A stretch of DNA of 64,000 nucleotides from positions 36,575-100,574 of the forward strand of contig JBCCTX010000001.1 in the NCBI GenBank assembly GCA_039197765.1, read 5' to 3'. Both the position numbers and the translations under genes were made by a program. Under the pieces are notes generated by a model that was given only the letters and a program-made list of their open reading frames with translations, made no database searches and had not been told where the DNA came from. Source of the stretch: JBCCTX01 sp039197765 (GTDB lineage: Bacteria; Bacteroidota; Bacteroidia; J057). Positions 26,253 to 35,974 of the stretch are shown here, piece after piece; positions within the stretch are counted from its first letter, which is position 1; every line of letters begins with the position of its first letter.

Positions 26253-27742
26253 ATACCCCTACTACCTACCTTCTTCTTCAATGACTCCCAGATCTTTACC
26301 ATAGCCAAAGTATCCATTTCGCAGTAAGCCAAAAGATCCTTCTGGGTTTCTTTCCAGTTTTCCGAAGACTTACCTTGAACCATGGCTGAGTACGCTCGAC
26401 TGGCCTGATCTCCTTTTGATATGTCTAGGTCTTCGTAACTAATTCCAGGAACCAATGTAGGCAATACCTTCTTTATAGAATAAGATCCCTTGAGCTTAGG
26501 TTCATAATACCATTGCTTCTGAAACGGATACATCAGGTCGATCATCCGCGCGTTGATAGGTTCTAAGGCTTCTCGGTATTCTGGAAAATCCTCCATAATA
26601 TCTTCCAACCTACCTTCTTCAAAGTGTTGGTTGAAAACGATGATGCTCCCTTTGTCCTTAAGGTCCTTTATAAGTTGTTCTACAAAAGAAATGCGTGGGT
26701 CTTTAGACTTGGGGTCAGCTAGAAACGCTGTATGATGGAGTTTCCCTCCAGGCTTTTCCAGTACGTGCAGAGAATATTGAAAGGGGAGTTGCTGATAGGG
26801 TCTACTCTGAGGATAGGGGGGGACTGCGAAAGAGAAGGTCTCGAAATCGAGGAAATACAGAGGATATTTCCAAGATTTGAGAAATTTCTTGATCTTTTTA
26901 TCATCTTGGAAGGTGTAGCCCTCTTTGATCCCTTTGACCTGTAAGGTTTGGGTTTTGGAGAGCTTGAAATCCTCTGGAATGTCTTTCATCAACAGGATTC
27001 CTTGCCTATACAATTTCCACTTCTTGCTTCTCCCATACCGTAGGTCAAAGACAGAATCCTCTGGTATATGCTTCCAGCAATGACCCATGAAATCACAATC
27101 GTAGGGTTTGGTACAGTGCTTTCCGATCTCAATGTTTGGAACCTTTTGTCTATTTAAAGTTCTTCTTGCCTTTTTGATCCACCCCGGAATTCGGCCTTGT
27201 AGGGCCATTACCCGTTCCTGGACGGACTCAATGGTGAAAAGTTGATGTACATCCAGTTTTTTACCCCGCTTGTATTGATTGTTGATATAAACCACAAATA
27301 TTTCCTCAGGTTCATAGCCAGCCTGCTTCATGACATAGTACTGCAATGCTGCGTCTTCAAGGTAAACGTCCTTCATGGAAGTGGAACTCTTGACTTCATA
27401 GGCATAGTATTTCCCTTTTTTCTGGACGAAAATATCCAATGCCGCTAGGACTCCCCCATACTGAAAAGAGGCTTCATAAATAGAACCAATACCTTGGTCT
27501 ATCCACTTTTGGGTCTTTTGGATAGATTCCCTGAAGTCCCAATAGTTTTCAGGGGATGCATCTTTCCCCCCGGGAAACAAGTCTTGAGCAAGTATTCCTG
27601 CTTCTGTTCCTTGATCGAAGATGGCTTGTTGGGCTTCTGTAATTTCATCTCGTAAATTCTTGCGAAACTTATTGAGGTAGAGGGCCTTTTGGCATTTTCG
27701 ACTGCGAATAAAGGTAGACTTTGATAGCCAGAATCTTTCCAT
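26246..27742 (-). CDS. DUF2779 protein: Cas4-like nuclease plus DEDD exonuclease-like domain
   Basis: A 498-residue protein in two parts. Residues 1-230 look like a RecB/Cas4-type nuclease: a conserved Asp in LAALDIFV and Glu and Lys in AYEVKSST (D/ExK), with cysteines C18, and a CTKPYDCDFMGHC cluster near 215, in places where Cas4 and AddB carry an Fe-S cluster. Residues 290-490 form the DUF2779 domain, with FLDFETFSFAVPP and a trailing Asp (CEMDTLAMVKIW), the pattern of DEDD exonucleases. The family often occurs as a single gene and is not linked to CRISPR here. The final codons and stop come from the dispersed repeat. Confidence 0.85.
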   Translation of the reverse strand: MERFWLSKSTFIRSRKCQKALYLNKFRKNLRDEITEAQQAIFDQGTEAGILAQDLFPGGKDASPENYWDFRESIQKTQKWIDQGIGSIYEASFQYGGVLAALDIFVQKKGKYYAYEVKSSTSMKDVYLEDAALQYYVMKQAGYEPEEIFVVYINNQYKRGKKLDVHQLFTIESVQERVMALQGRIPGWIKKARRTLNRQKVPNIEIGKHCTKPYDCDFMGHCWKHIPEDSVFDLRYGRSKKWKLYRQGILLMKDIPEDFKLSKTQTLQVKGIKEGYTFQDDKKIKKFLKSWKYPLYFLDFETFSFAVPPYPQSRPYQQLPFQYSLHVLEKPGGKLHHTAFLADPKSKDPRISFVEQLIKDLKDKGSIIVFNQHFEEGRLEDIMEDFPEYREALEPINARMIDLMYPFQKQWYYEPKLKGSYSIKKVLPTLVPGISYEDLDISKGDQASRAYSAMVQGKSSENWKETQKDLLAYCEMDTLAMVKIWESLKKKVGSRGIL

Positions 27743-27899
27743 AGTATGCGATAAGAGCTAGAAAAGGGTTTAATACCCAGAAATTATAAATTTCTTCGAC
27801 ATTTAGGAAAGAACCTAAGTAGAAAGTATGTGAGTTCAACCTACCCTTAGGAAAAAAAGCGAAACCAATTTTTACAAAAGATTCCCCCAGCCCTTCATT

Positions 27900-27928
27900 T
27901 TGCTTAAGTTCTTAAAACCTTATCTTTG
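27900..27928 (+). promoter_or_regulatory. Promoter of the MoxR/VWA operon
   Basis: TTG (27900-27902), an 18 bp spacer and TATCTTTG (27921-27928) match the Bacteroidota consensus. The MoxR start is about 98 bp further on, so a long 5' leader is predicted. Confidence 0.75.
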
Positions 27929-28025
27929 TACTTTTTGTCTTTTATATAATGTACAAACTATTGGGGTAGGTTCTTAAATGGGGTAGCCACTATACTTCCC
28001 ACCCTAAACCGAAAAAACTAACTCT

Positions 28026-28901
28026 ATGGCAGATACTACTATGTGGATGGGATCCGACAAATACCTCTGTGATCGGGAACTCGCGCAGGCTTTTCATATG
28101 GCTCGTGTTTTGGGAATGCCTTTGTTGATTGAAGGAGAGCCAGGAACGGGAAAGACGGAACTACCGCTTCAATATGCTCAGGACCTCCAATTGGACTTGT
28201 TTGTTTATCCAGTAGGATCAAAAAGTACGGTGGAGCAATTTGTAGCCAAGTTCGATCATGTAAAATACCTAAGGGATTCTCAGATAGAAGTGTTGAACGC
28301 CCAAAGAGAGGAAAAAGGGATTCAGCAAAAGCTGACTACAGGTGGACGTAGTACAGAAAAATTAGATGACTACGTTCAGCTTGGACCTGCTGCCCAAGCA
28401 TATACCCATCCCAATTCAGTATTGTTGATAGATGAAATTGATAAGGCCCCTCGAGAATTTCCCAACGACCTGCTTTACGCTTTGAGCCATAGAAAGTTTA
28501 TCCTTCCAGAGTCAGGACGCACGATTGAATCCACTGAGCAGGACATGCCAGCCATTGTCATTACGAGTAACCGGGAGCAGGAACTCCCAACTGCTTTTAA
28601 AGGGAGGTGTATTTACCATTACATTTCCTTTCCCCAACCTGAAACGATGCAAGAGATCGTCTTGAAACATTTTCCTAGTGCAGATGAAAAACTGCTGGAA
28701 ACCTGTATAGATTTATTTTATCAGTTCAGATCCCTCAAACTCGAACGATCTCCCTCTACCCGAGAGTTGCTGAATTGGTTTAAATATTTGCGTACTTTTA
28801 GTCAATCAGAAGCCTTGGAAAAATTAGAGAAACAGGAAGGACTGGGCGTTTTACTCAAGACCCAGGGGGATATGGATCGCGTTCGGGGGAGGAGATACTA
28901 G
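28026..28901 (+). CDS. MoxR-family AAA ATPase
   Basis: A 291-residue AAA+ ATPase with Walker A GEPGTGKTE (37-45), Walker B SVLLIDEIDKAPREF and arginine finger region GRCIYHYISF. MoxR proteins work as chaperones with VWA-domain partners to assemble metal enzymes or protein complexes. The partner at 29005 lies 103 bp downstream in the same direction. CoxD/CoxE pairs of this kind act in CO dehydrogenase maturation; the molybdopterin oxidoreductase at 35498 is 6 kb away but not in the same operon, so a link is only a guess. Confidence 0.9.
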   Translation: MADTTMWMGSDKYLCDRELAQAFHMARVLGMPLLIEGEPGTGKTELPLQYAQDLQLDLFVYPVGSKSTVEQFVAKFDHVKYLRDSQIEVLNAQREEKGIQQKLTTGGRSTEKLDDYVQLGPAAQAYTHPNSVLLIDEIDKAPREFPNDLLYALSHRKFILPESGRTIESTEQDMPAIVITSNREQELPTAFKGRCIYHYISFPQPETMQEIVLKHFPSADEKLLETCIDLFYQFRSLKLERSPSTRELLNWFKYLRTFSQSEALEKLEKQEGLGVLLKTQGDMDRVRGRRY

Positions 28902-29004
28902 GGGGGGAGACACTTAAAATCCAAAATTAGCTTAGAATTCATAGGTTTCTTTTTATTCTTGGACCTAACCAGGGACAATCGGCCCTAAACAAATAACCTA
29001 GATT

Positions 29005-30336
29005 ATGTTTCCCAGCTTACCTGCATACTTTCGTGCCCACAAACTTCAGGCTGATGTAAGAACCTTATTGCTCCTCCGAAAAGCCTTGGAACGAGGATTG
29101 GTCCATACCTTAGGGGATTTATATGTGGTTCTAAAGGGGATCATTACCCACGATCCCCGAGACTTAGGTCCTTTTACAGTGGCCTTCTATGCGTATTTTT
29201 TGGAAGTGGAAATTAAACCTGGGGAGAGCTTGGATCAGGCAATTTTACGTTCTCAGGCCTTCAAGGAGTGGCGCGACCTGCAGTCTATTGAGGACTTGCC
29301 ACAAAAAGAGCCCGATGTCCGAGAGCTGATCGACCAATTCCTAGATGAGGTACACCTCACTACCTTTGATATCAAGAAGATGCTTTCTGGTCAAGAGATT
29401 TTGAATAAGGATGACCCTAACCAAGCGGATTCTGATGGAGAAGAACAAGAAGGGAGACCTCCTTCTCATATTGACCAGGCTGCTGACTACCGCGATATTT
29501 CTTTGGAAGAATTGATGGAGCGGATGAAGCAAGTCATGGAGCAACAAAAACGCAATCATATGGGAGGAAGCCATTGGATTGGTAGCCATGGAATATCTCC
29601 GTATGGAAATAGCGGGGCAGCTGCGGGGGGAATACGAGTAGGCGGAAAAGGAGGGGGGCGAATGGCTCGAGCGGTCGTGGGAGATAAGAACTTTTATCCA
29701 GTTGATAAGCAAAAAGGGCTGAAAGATGACAATATGGATGCTGCACTTGCAGCCCTGAAAGGGATTGAGGAAGATTCTGCAGAAATTGTACTGGATATTC
29801 CCACAACGATAAAGGAAGGCTTGAAAAATGCAGGAATCTTTCTGCCATATGAAAAGGAAAATATCCTACAAAAACTTCAAGTTGTGTTATTGATTGACAA
29901 TGGAGGGTATTCCATGTCTCCCTATGTCCGCGAAGTGCGAAAGCTCTTTTCCAAAATGAAGACCCGCTTCGCCCATGACATGAAGACCTACTACTTCCAC
30001 AATACGATTTACGGGGGAGTGTATGAGGACTCTATGCGTACAAAATATATCCCATTAGATAAACTACTGAACCTCAATCCAGACTATTCTTTTTTTGTTG
30101 TAGGTGATGCTGCAATGGCTCCCTATGAACTTGACTATTCTAGTCAAGAAGATTGGCGAAAATTGGCTGACAAGTTTAAGCGCATAGCCTGGCTTAACCC
30201 CGTCCCTATCCGAGAGTGGTCATTTACGCCCACAACTCTATGGCTCAAACAGATCATTTCTATGTATACTTTAACTCCCTATGGCGTAGAAAAGGCCGTT
30301 CAGTACATGAATGAACGGAAAGGCGTAAAGGGTTAG
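29005..30336 (+). CDS. VWA-domain protein, CoxE-like
   Basis: A 443-residue partner of the MoxR ATPase. N-terminal half is helical; residues 170-230 form a low-complexity Gly-rich segment (GGSHWIGSHGISPYGNSGAAAGG, shortened). The C-terminal VWA domain starts near residue 291 with VVLLIDNGGYSMSPY. The MIDAS motif DxGxS appears as D-N-G-G-Y-S, one residue longer than usual, so metal binding may be altered. Residues from 380 on end in helices typical of the CoxE family. No signal peptide, so it works in the cytoplasm. Confidence 0.85.
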   Translation: MFPSLPAYFRAHKLQADVRTLLLLRKALERGLVHTLGDLYVVLKGIITHDPRDLGPFTVAFYAYFLEVEIKPGESLDQAILRSQAFKEWRDLQSIEDLPQKEPDVRELIDQFLDEVHLTTFDIKKMLSGQEILNKDDPNQADSDGEEQEGRPPSHIDQAADYRDISLEELMERMKQVMEQQKRNHMGGSHWIGSHGISPYGNSGAAAGGIRVGGKGGGRMARAVVGDKNFYPVDKQKGLKDDNMDAALAALKGIEEDSAEIVLDIPTTIKEGLKNAGIFLPYEKENILQKLQVVLLIDNGGYSMSPYVREVRKLFSKMKTRFAHDMKTYYFHNTIYGGVYEDSMRTKYIPLDKLLNLNPDYSFFVVGDAAMAPYELDYSSQEDWRKLADKFKRIAWLNPVPIREWSFTPTTLWLKQIISMYTLTPYGVEKAVQYMNERKGVKG

Positions 30337-30446
30337 TGGTGGTGTGTGGGTAAATGAGGGTATTGCTAAATGGATATATCAATTACCTCCGACAAAAGAA
30401 ACAAAAGGAAATCTGATTGAGATCATTTCCGTAATCCACATACCTA

Positions 30447-31037
30447 CTACACCCTTAAAGCCTGTGGTTTCTGGTTCCATAAGGTTACGAATTCCTGTGC
30501 ATCTTCTGGACTAAGGTAATGTCTCCTAAGTCTCTCTCGGTAGGCTTGAGAAAGACCGTGGTGTTTACTTAAGAAGCTGCGCTTTGAAACGATGTGTTTT
30601 CCCATTCCTCGCTGTATGGCAAAAAAGTCAGCCGTTTTTTCAGCCTGTGTCCGGTAAGTCGGATCGTATAAATATCCAAAAAGAAATCGAAGCATAGAGA
30701 AAAGATTCCTCCGCTTGAAATCCATGATGTGTCCTAATTCGTGGGCAAACCATCCAACCAATACTTCATGTGGAAGTTGATGAATGGGAATATCTGGAGA
30801 AAAGTCTGCCCTTTTTTTAATAAGAATCACATAACTCCTTCTAGATCTTCTACGAAATAGGATATCCAACCAGGGTCTTGCCTGCATAGTCGCGGTCCGA
30901 ATGGGTCTATACAAAAAATATATGGGGGTATTCTGCAACTCTGGAAAGGCCGATAAAGCTTCTTCTGCGGCGCATTTAAGTTCTTCTGGAACAAGTTTCT
31001 TTTGGAAAACACCTTTATCCATAAATTCCGAATACAT
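30447..31037 (-). CDS. M48-like zinc peptidase, soluble
   Basis: A 196-residue protein with no membrane segment. VLVGWFAHELGHIMDF contains H99-E100-x-x-H103 and AEKTADFFAIQRG can supply the third zinc ligand, a gluzincin pattern. The family is near M48 but short, lacking the usual membrane helices. Substrate unknown. It is monocistronic, convergent with the VWA gene, and followed upstream by the AI-2E-type gene in the same direction. Confidence 0.75.
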   Translation of the reverse strand: MYSEFMDKGVFQKKLVPEELKCAAEEALSAFPELQNTPIYFLYRPIRTATMQARPWLDILFRRRSRRSYVILIKKRADFSPDIPIHQLPHEVLVGWFAHELGHIMDFKRRNLFSMLRFLFGYLYDPTYRTQAEKTADFFAIQRGMGKHIVSKRSFLSKHHGLSQAYRERLRRHYLSPEDAQEFVTLWNQKPQALRV

Positions 31038-31244
31038 AAGTTAAATAATCCCCATTTTCGTAGAGAAATTTTTACAAAAAGGTTGCCAAGAATAGGAGGT
31101 TTATGCTTAGAAGAGTAGTAACGCTTTAATTAACGGTTGAGCAGGCCATTTAGTTTCCCAATTGGTAGGGATTTATGGTATATAAGGGCATATGGAAATG
31201 TTTAGGTAGAACGCAAACCCTTAAATCTAAATTTTCGAATCCCC

Positions 31245-32372
31245 TCATACTCCTACCTCAGAAACCCCCTCTGCCGTTTTTCCCTGGTCAGAGATTCCCT
31301 TCTTTTTGGGGACTGTACCTTCTTCATTTTTTGCTTTCACCATATGTAGTTCCCCTGTATCAGAAAGGAGAATGGCGATGTCTTCTGTTGAAGGAAACTG
31401 TGCAAATATGATGATCAACATTACCATAATAGGTACACTTAAAACCATCCCTACAACTCCCCAAATGGCTCCCCAGGCTATCAAAGAAACGATGACTACG
31501 AGGGGGCTGATATTCAAGGAATTTCCCATTATTCGGGGTTCTACTACATTTCCGATCACAACCTGTACGATTCCTACTCCTATCAGGACATATAGTCCCG
31601 GAAGAAACTCACCAAATTGAAGGATAGCAACTATTACGGGAAACAAGGTTCCTATTAAAGAACCTATACTGGGAATGTAGTTTAATAAGAATATGATAAA
31701 AGCCCATAATACGGGTGAGTCTACCCCAATAATGAGTAGGATGATATAACTCAAAACACCTGTCAGTAAGCTCACAAAGGTTTTAAGGGAAATATACTTG
31801 CCGAAGGTCACATCAATTTCTTCCAATACCCCCATAATTCTACTGTATTGGCGGTTATTGGCAAACATAAGGGGTAGTTTTTTGCGAAAGGTAGATTCCT
31901 CCAATAAAATGAAAATACAATAGAGGATAATCATGAAAAAATCTCCCAAAAGTGAGCTGAGGTTGTTAATAATCGGGGTGATGTATTGCTCAAAGTTCAA
32001 ATCGACTGCTCGATCAGAAAGCTCCTGAAGTAAGTCAAATTCGAAGCGGTCTTTAATCACTCCATTTAGTGCCTCAATGTTTGCCTGATAGGTGGGAATA
32101 ACCCTAGAAAAGTTTCGGGCACTGTTTTCCAGGAGTTCTATTGCAAGTCCTATTGTAAGAGAAATCAATAGAAAAGCTAACGTATTCTGAAGCCAAATGG
32201 GTAATCGGGTGCGGATAAATGAGTTTTTACGAAGAAATCCTCGTATTTCGCGGATGATGTACCAAATCAATAAGGCCAAGACAAAGGGAATTAGGAAACT
32301 CTTGGTCATCACGAGGATGAACACAACAGCAATAAGGATCAGCAATACATTCAACGTGCGGGAAGCAGACAT
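31245..32372 (-). CDS. AI-2E transporter family (PerM-like) membrane protein
   Basis: From the ATG at 32372 the protein has 375 residues; the frame extends 19 codons further with no support. About eight membrane helices appear, including an N-terminal pair, a long loop at 70-145, and the conserved C-terminal block LLNYIPSIGSLIGTLFPVIVAI and VIGNVVEPRIMGNSLNISPLVV. The superfamily covers Na+/H+ antiport, AI-2 export and other functions, so substrate is not assignable. The tail after residue 340 is charged and cytoplasmic. Confidence 0.88.
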   Translation of the reverse strand: MSASRTLNVLLILIAVVFILVMTKSFLIPFVLALLIWYIIREIRGFLRKNSFIRTRLPIWLQNTLAFLLISLTIGLAIELLENSARNFSRVIPTYQANIEALNGVIKDRFEFDLLQELSDRAVDLNFEQYITPIINNLSSLLGDFFMIILYCIFILLEESTFRKKLPLMFANNRQYSRIMGVLEEIDVTFGKYISLKTFVSLLTGVLSYIILLIIGVDSPVLWAFIIFLLNYIPSIGSLIGTLFPVIVAILQFGEFLPGLYVLIGVGIVQVVIGNVVEPRIMGNSLNISPLVVIVSLIAWGAIWGVVGMVLSVPIMVMLIIIFAQFPSTEDIAILLSDTGELHMVKAKNEEGTVPKKKGISDQGKTAEGVSEVGV

Positions 32373-32504
32373 TGGGCTAATGGTTAATTTTGGTGTAAAG
32401 TACGGAAAAATCAGTTTTTGATTTCCCAAATCGGGAAAAAACTCTCCTCCGGGGTATAAGGAATTGAAATGAGAAATCCACTTTACACCAAGTATGGGAA
32501 CTGC

Positions 32505-33326
32505 TTACCCAAAAGCAGGTACCCAAAAGACCACCCCAACCATCACGATCCCTGCGGCTAGTAATAGCGTCAATATCCACATGGAGACCGTAGCAACTCG
32601 CTTTACTTTCACTTGCTTACTTGCTTTGGCCAAGAAGTACAACTCGAGTAGGACCAAAGGAACTATAGAATGACCAAAGCCGAGGAATCTATCAAAAGGG
32701 CCAGTAAGGTCGGGATGTATTCCGATTGCAGTAAAGCCTGTAAGGAGAATCCAAAGGCCATATCCCACTCGAAAGAACCACACTCCACTTACCATAAGGA
32801 AAGCGCGTAAGGCCCACTTTTTATGAGAGATAAAATCTTGTTGTAGCGCAGTTCGCCATGCCATAAACGTGAAGGCTCCAATAAGCAAGGCATTCAGTCC
32901 ATTTCCTAAGGCTAATAACATTCCTCCATGGGCCCCTCGAGTAGCATTCATATACAAACCTGCACATACAGTTATAAGCGCAGTACTGAAAAAGATACGT
33001 CCATTCCACCTATGAAATACCGGATAACGTTTTCTAATAGATGACAGGAACTGTAAGGGCCCCCCAAACATAATTATCGCTGCGAGGAAAACGTGAATTC
33101 CAAGTGCGAAATTACCCATTGTATCTCCCTCAATAGCTCCATGGCCATTGAGTTTCTCATAATATCCGTTGGAAATAACCCAGCCATAGAATATGGCTAT
33201 GTAGAGGACAAAGAAGTATTGTCCAACAATTCCGGTTGTGAAAAGGACGTTCTTTGCTTGCTCAAAAGACGGCTGAATTTTGTGAGTTGGAACCTTAAGG
33301 GAATTTTCTAGTGGAATGTTCGCCAT
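32505..33326 (-). CDS. DUF2306-like membrane protein
   Basis: Start at the ATG at 33326 (273 residues); an upstream ATG at 33374 in frame is possible. Seven or eight hydrophobic segments are spread evenly, with GHGAIEGDTMGNFALGIHVFLAAIIMFGGPLQF and WNGRIFFSTALITVCAG, the histidine and arginine pattern of DUF2306 and cytochrome b561-like proteins. Role unknown. It is upstream of the AI-2E gene but has its own probable start region. Confidence 0.78.
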   Translation of the reverse strand: MANIPLENSLKVPTHKIQPSFEQAKNVLFTTGIVGQYFFVLYIAIFYGWVISNGYYEKLNGHGAIEGDTMGNFALGIHVFLAAIIMFGGPLQFLSSIRKRYPVFHRWNGRIFFSTALITVCAGLYMNATRGAHGGMLLALGNGLNALLIGAFTFMAWRTALQQDFISHKKWALRAFLMVSGVWFFRVGYGLWILLTGFTAIGIHPDLTGPFDRFLGFGHSIVPLVLLELYFLAKASKQVKVKRVATVSMWILTLLLAAGIVMVGVVFWVPAFG

Positions 33327-33455
33327 GGGAAGTGTTGTTAAGGAGTTTTGTTGAAACAAACTTCCCGGATTCATCCCTCTTGGACAAAATTGTTATGCAA
33401 ACTGGGTAAAAGCCTCTGCTAGTTGGAGAGATTAATCTGCATAATGCTAGGCCTT

Positions 33456-34142
33456 TCAAATAATCTGAGCAAAAAAGGTTTCCCTATAGGTATTGGAAAT
33501 GGGGATGCGTTGCTTGTCAATCAGAATCCTTCCTCGCTCAATGGATTCTATCTGCTGCAGGCCCACCATAAACGACTTATGTACCCTACAAACTTGACTC
33601 GAAGGGAGCATTTGCTCCAATTCCGTAAATGTTTGTAAGGTCATGACCCTCTTGTCATGGGTATGGATTCGACGATAATCTCTCATACCTTCGATAAATA
33701 GGATATGAGAAACGGTAATTTTCTCCAGGCGATTCTCGGTTTTGACAAAAATAAATTCAGTTTCTGAGCCATGGGTATACTTAGCCAAATTTTCTTGAGC
33801 CTTGCTCACAGCTCGAAGAAAGCGCTGAAAGGTAAAAGGCTTTAACAGATAGTCCGTTATATTAAGGTCAAATCCTTTTAGGGCATATTTCTCATAAGCA
33901 GTAGTAAATATAACTTCAGAGGGTATATGGATACTTTCTAGTAATTCAATTCCAGAAAGTTCATCCATATTTATATCCAGAAAGAGAATATCTACAGGCT
34001 GAGAATTAAGGAAGGATAATCCCTCTAAGGAATTTTCGAAGGTAGCTTTTAACTCCAAATAAGGTACTCTCTGAACAAAGCCCCTCGTCCGTTCCATTGC
34101 TAGAGGTTCATCTTCAATTATGATGCAGGTATGCTTTTTCAT
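33456..34142 (-). CDS. LytTR-family response regulator (second copy)
   Basis: A 228-residue regulator with a receiver domain (EDEP at 10-13, D56 in ILFLDINMD, lysine in YLLKPFTF) and a C-terminal LytTR DNA-binding domain (ITVSHILFIEGMRDYRRIH). It overlaps the kinase gene upstream by 29 bp. It resembles the regulator at 6879 in architecture but is clearly not a recent duplicate. Targets are unknown; the divergent molybdopterin oxidoreductase genes start 330 bp past the kinase. Confidence 0.92.
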   Translation of the reverse strand: MKKHTCIIIEDEPLAMERTRGFVQRVPYLELKATFENSLEGLSFLNSQPVDILFLDINMDELSGIELLESIHIPSEVIFTTAYEKYALKGFDLNITDYLLKPFTFQRFLRAVSKAQENLAKYTHGSETEFIFVKTENRLEKITVSHILFIEGMRDYRRIHTHDKRVMTLQTFTELEQMLPSSQVCRVHKSFMVGLQQIESIERGRILIDKQRIPISNTYRETFFAQII

Positions 34143-35169
34143 GATGGATACTTAATTCTACTAGGTACAAATCGTAGGTTTTGTGAACCTTAAGTGTGTG
34201 ATGTTCAGGATATAGTAAACTCAATCGTTTCTCGATAAGATCATTACCCAAGCCATGTTCTCCTGCAGAGGGTATTTTATCCGGGTCAAATACATTTTGG
34301 CAGGTAAACAGAATGAATTCGGATTTAATGTGGATGTCTATGTCGACAGCGTGATCAACTTTCTTATTCGTGGCGTGCTTAAAAGCATTTTCTATAAAAG
34401 GAATAAAAACCATAGGAGCCACTTTCCTACCCGTAGGGTCCCCTTGAAGATTATAGGAAACGTAATCGGGATTTGCGGTTCGAATCTTCTGCAATTCGAT
34501 GTATTTATCAATGTAGTCCAGCTCTCGCGTAAGAGGGATTTCCTCTCCTTTGGTGTGATAAAGCATAAAGCGCATAATATCCGAAAGCTTTTTGAGATAG
34601 GTAGACGCTTGGGTAGGGTCTTTTTCAATCAGAACATCAATGTTGTTTAGGGTATTAAATAAAAAGTGGGGATCGAGCTGAGATTTGATCAGTGCCATTT
34701 CCATCTTATGGGTTTTCTCCAACAGCTCCTCTTTGAGTTTGAGTTCTTCATACCAGGTCAAAAATCCTCTTAACATCAAGGCGATGACGCCAAATATGGT
34801 ACAGAGTAACAGCGTAAAACTTCCTGCATAGCGAAATCCGAAAGTTACACACCCAAAGGCCTCTTTTGACCCTAAATAGATAGTAGAAAATCCGATTCCT
34901 ATGGAAAAAATCGAGAGTAGCAGGCTAAATATGATCGTTTGAAAGATTTTTCTCTTCTGTAGGTAGGCAGAAAAGAGATAGAGATAATGGCCATAAAAAG
35001 AAAGAACGGGGGGAATAATTCCTACGCCTAGGATAAATGAAGCATAATAAGAATAGTCTTGGGGAGGAATCTCCCGGCCTTGTAGGGCGGCAAACATAAT
35101 GATACCCACCAAAAATAGATAACCCAGCCAGAAAGTTATATGTAATAAGAGGTGAAAGGATTGCTTCAT
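34114..35169 (-). CDS. LytS-like sensor histidine kinase (second copy)
   Basis: A 351-residue membrane kinase with four membrane helices in the first 135 residues and the phosphoacceptor box LDPHFLFNTLNNIDV (H168). The ATPase part has PFIENAFKHAT and EHGLGNDLIEKRL. It has no sensory domain beyond the membrane helices. It overlaps the LytTR regulator gene, so the two are coupled. Confidence 0.92.
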   Translation of the reverse strand: MKQSFHLLLHITFWLGYLFLVGIIMFAALQGREIPPQDYSYYASFILGVGIIPPVLSFYGHYLYLFSAYLQKRKIFQTIIFSLLLSIFSIGIGFSTIYLGSKEAFGCVTFGFRYAGSFTLLLCTIFGVIALMLRGFLTWYEELKLKEELLEKTHKMEMALIKSQLDPHFLFNTLNNIDVLIEKDPTQASTYLKKLSDIMRFMLYHTKGEEIPLTRELDYIDKYIELQKIRTANPDYVSYNLQGDPTGRKVAPMVFIPFIENAFKHATNKKVDHAVDIDIHIKSEFILFTCQNVFDPDKIPSAGEHGLGNDLIEKRLSLLYPEHHTLKVHKTYDLYLVELSIHHEKAYLHHN

Positions 35170-35497
35170 TGAGCTTTGGGTTTGTAAAGAGAAGAAGCAC
35201 GCAGCTACCTAAGGCCCATATTGCAAGGGCCTCTTTTAGTAGAGGTTTTTGAGAAGCAAAGGGTTGCATCGAGGATGAGTAAAGTGATTTTTTTTGGGAA
35301 ATTGAAGAAAATTAATTGGGGTTAACAATCTCCTTAGTAGATAGGTTTCACAGTTGTGCATGTAATTCGGACCCTCAAGGTTTGATGATATTTTTATCTT
35401 GCACGTGAGGTCAGAATAAAAATTACTTCTTATATTTTAAAATAGACCGACGAATGTATTCCCCAACGGAAAAGTATCTTCAACAAACTATTATCCT
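35170..35497. other. Divergent intergenic region
   Basis: About 330 bp between the minus-strand kinase and the plus-strand oxidoreductase genes. It should hold both promoters, but I see no clean TTG/TAnnTTTG pair. A minus-strand frame reaching into it (34925-35269) overlaps the kinase gene in another frame and is not credible. Confidence 0.45.
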
Positions 35498-35974
35498 ATG
35501 CCCACCTACACTCTATCCATAAACAGAACCCCACATACAGTTGAAGTGGAGGCTGATACGCCCTTACTATGGGTTTTGCGGGAACACTTGCAACTCACCG
35601 GAACCAAGTATGGTTGTGGTATGGCTCAATGTGGAGCCTGTACCATTCATGTAAATGGTAATCCGGTTCGTTCTTGTATAGTACCTATATCTTCTGTAAA
35701 GGCTGAGCAAGAGATTACTACTATTGAAGGGTTATCTGAGTCTGGGGATCACCCACTTCAAGAGGCATGGGTAGAAGCACAAGTCCCACAATGTGGCTAT
35801 TGCCAGTCTGGTCAGATAATGCAAGCTGCGGCCTTATTAGCAAAAAATCCTCAGCCTGATCGAGAGGAAATCATCCAGTTTATGAATGGAAACCTTTGTC
35901 GTTGTGGAACTTATATGCGTATTATCAAAGCCATAGAAATGGCAGCAAAGCCCCTAGAATCTCATGGAAAATAA
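35498..35974 (+). CDS. 2Fe-2S subunit of a xanthine-oxidase-family oxidoreductase (IorA-like)
   Basis: The 158-residue subunit carries two 2Fe-2S clusters: plant-type C40, C45, C48, C60 in the first half and CGYCQSGQ and CRCGTY in the second. These pass electrons from the molybdenum site. With the 720-residue partner it forms the two-subunit type (isoquinoline 1-oxidoreductase or aldehyde dehydrogenase), lacking an FAD subunit, so a cytochrome or other acceptor is expected. The stop overlaps the next gene by 11 bp. Confidence 0.93.
   Translation: MPTYTLSINRTPHTVEVEADTPLLWVLREHLQLTGTKYGCGMAQCGACTIHVNGNPVRSCIVPISSVKAEQEITTIEGLSESGDHPLQEAWVEAQVPQCGYCQSGQIMQAAALLAKNPQPDREEIIQFMNGNLCRCGTYMRIIKAIEMAAKPLESHGK

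Noticed and set aside
26246..27742. CRISPR adaptation gene cas4
   Set aside because: No cas1, cas2 or repeats nearby, and the DUF2779 half is not part of Cas4.
34255..34650. 131-codon plus-strand frame opposite the second kinase
   Set aside because: Antisense to a certain gene with no recognisable content.
34925..35269. 114-codon minus-strand frame overlapping the second kinase start
   Set aside because: It is out of frame with the kinase signal region and its product is rich in Pro/Arg shadows of membrane codons.
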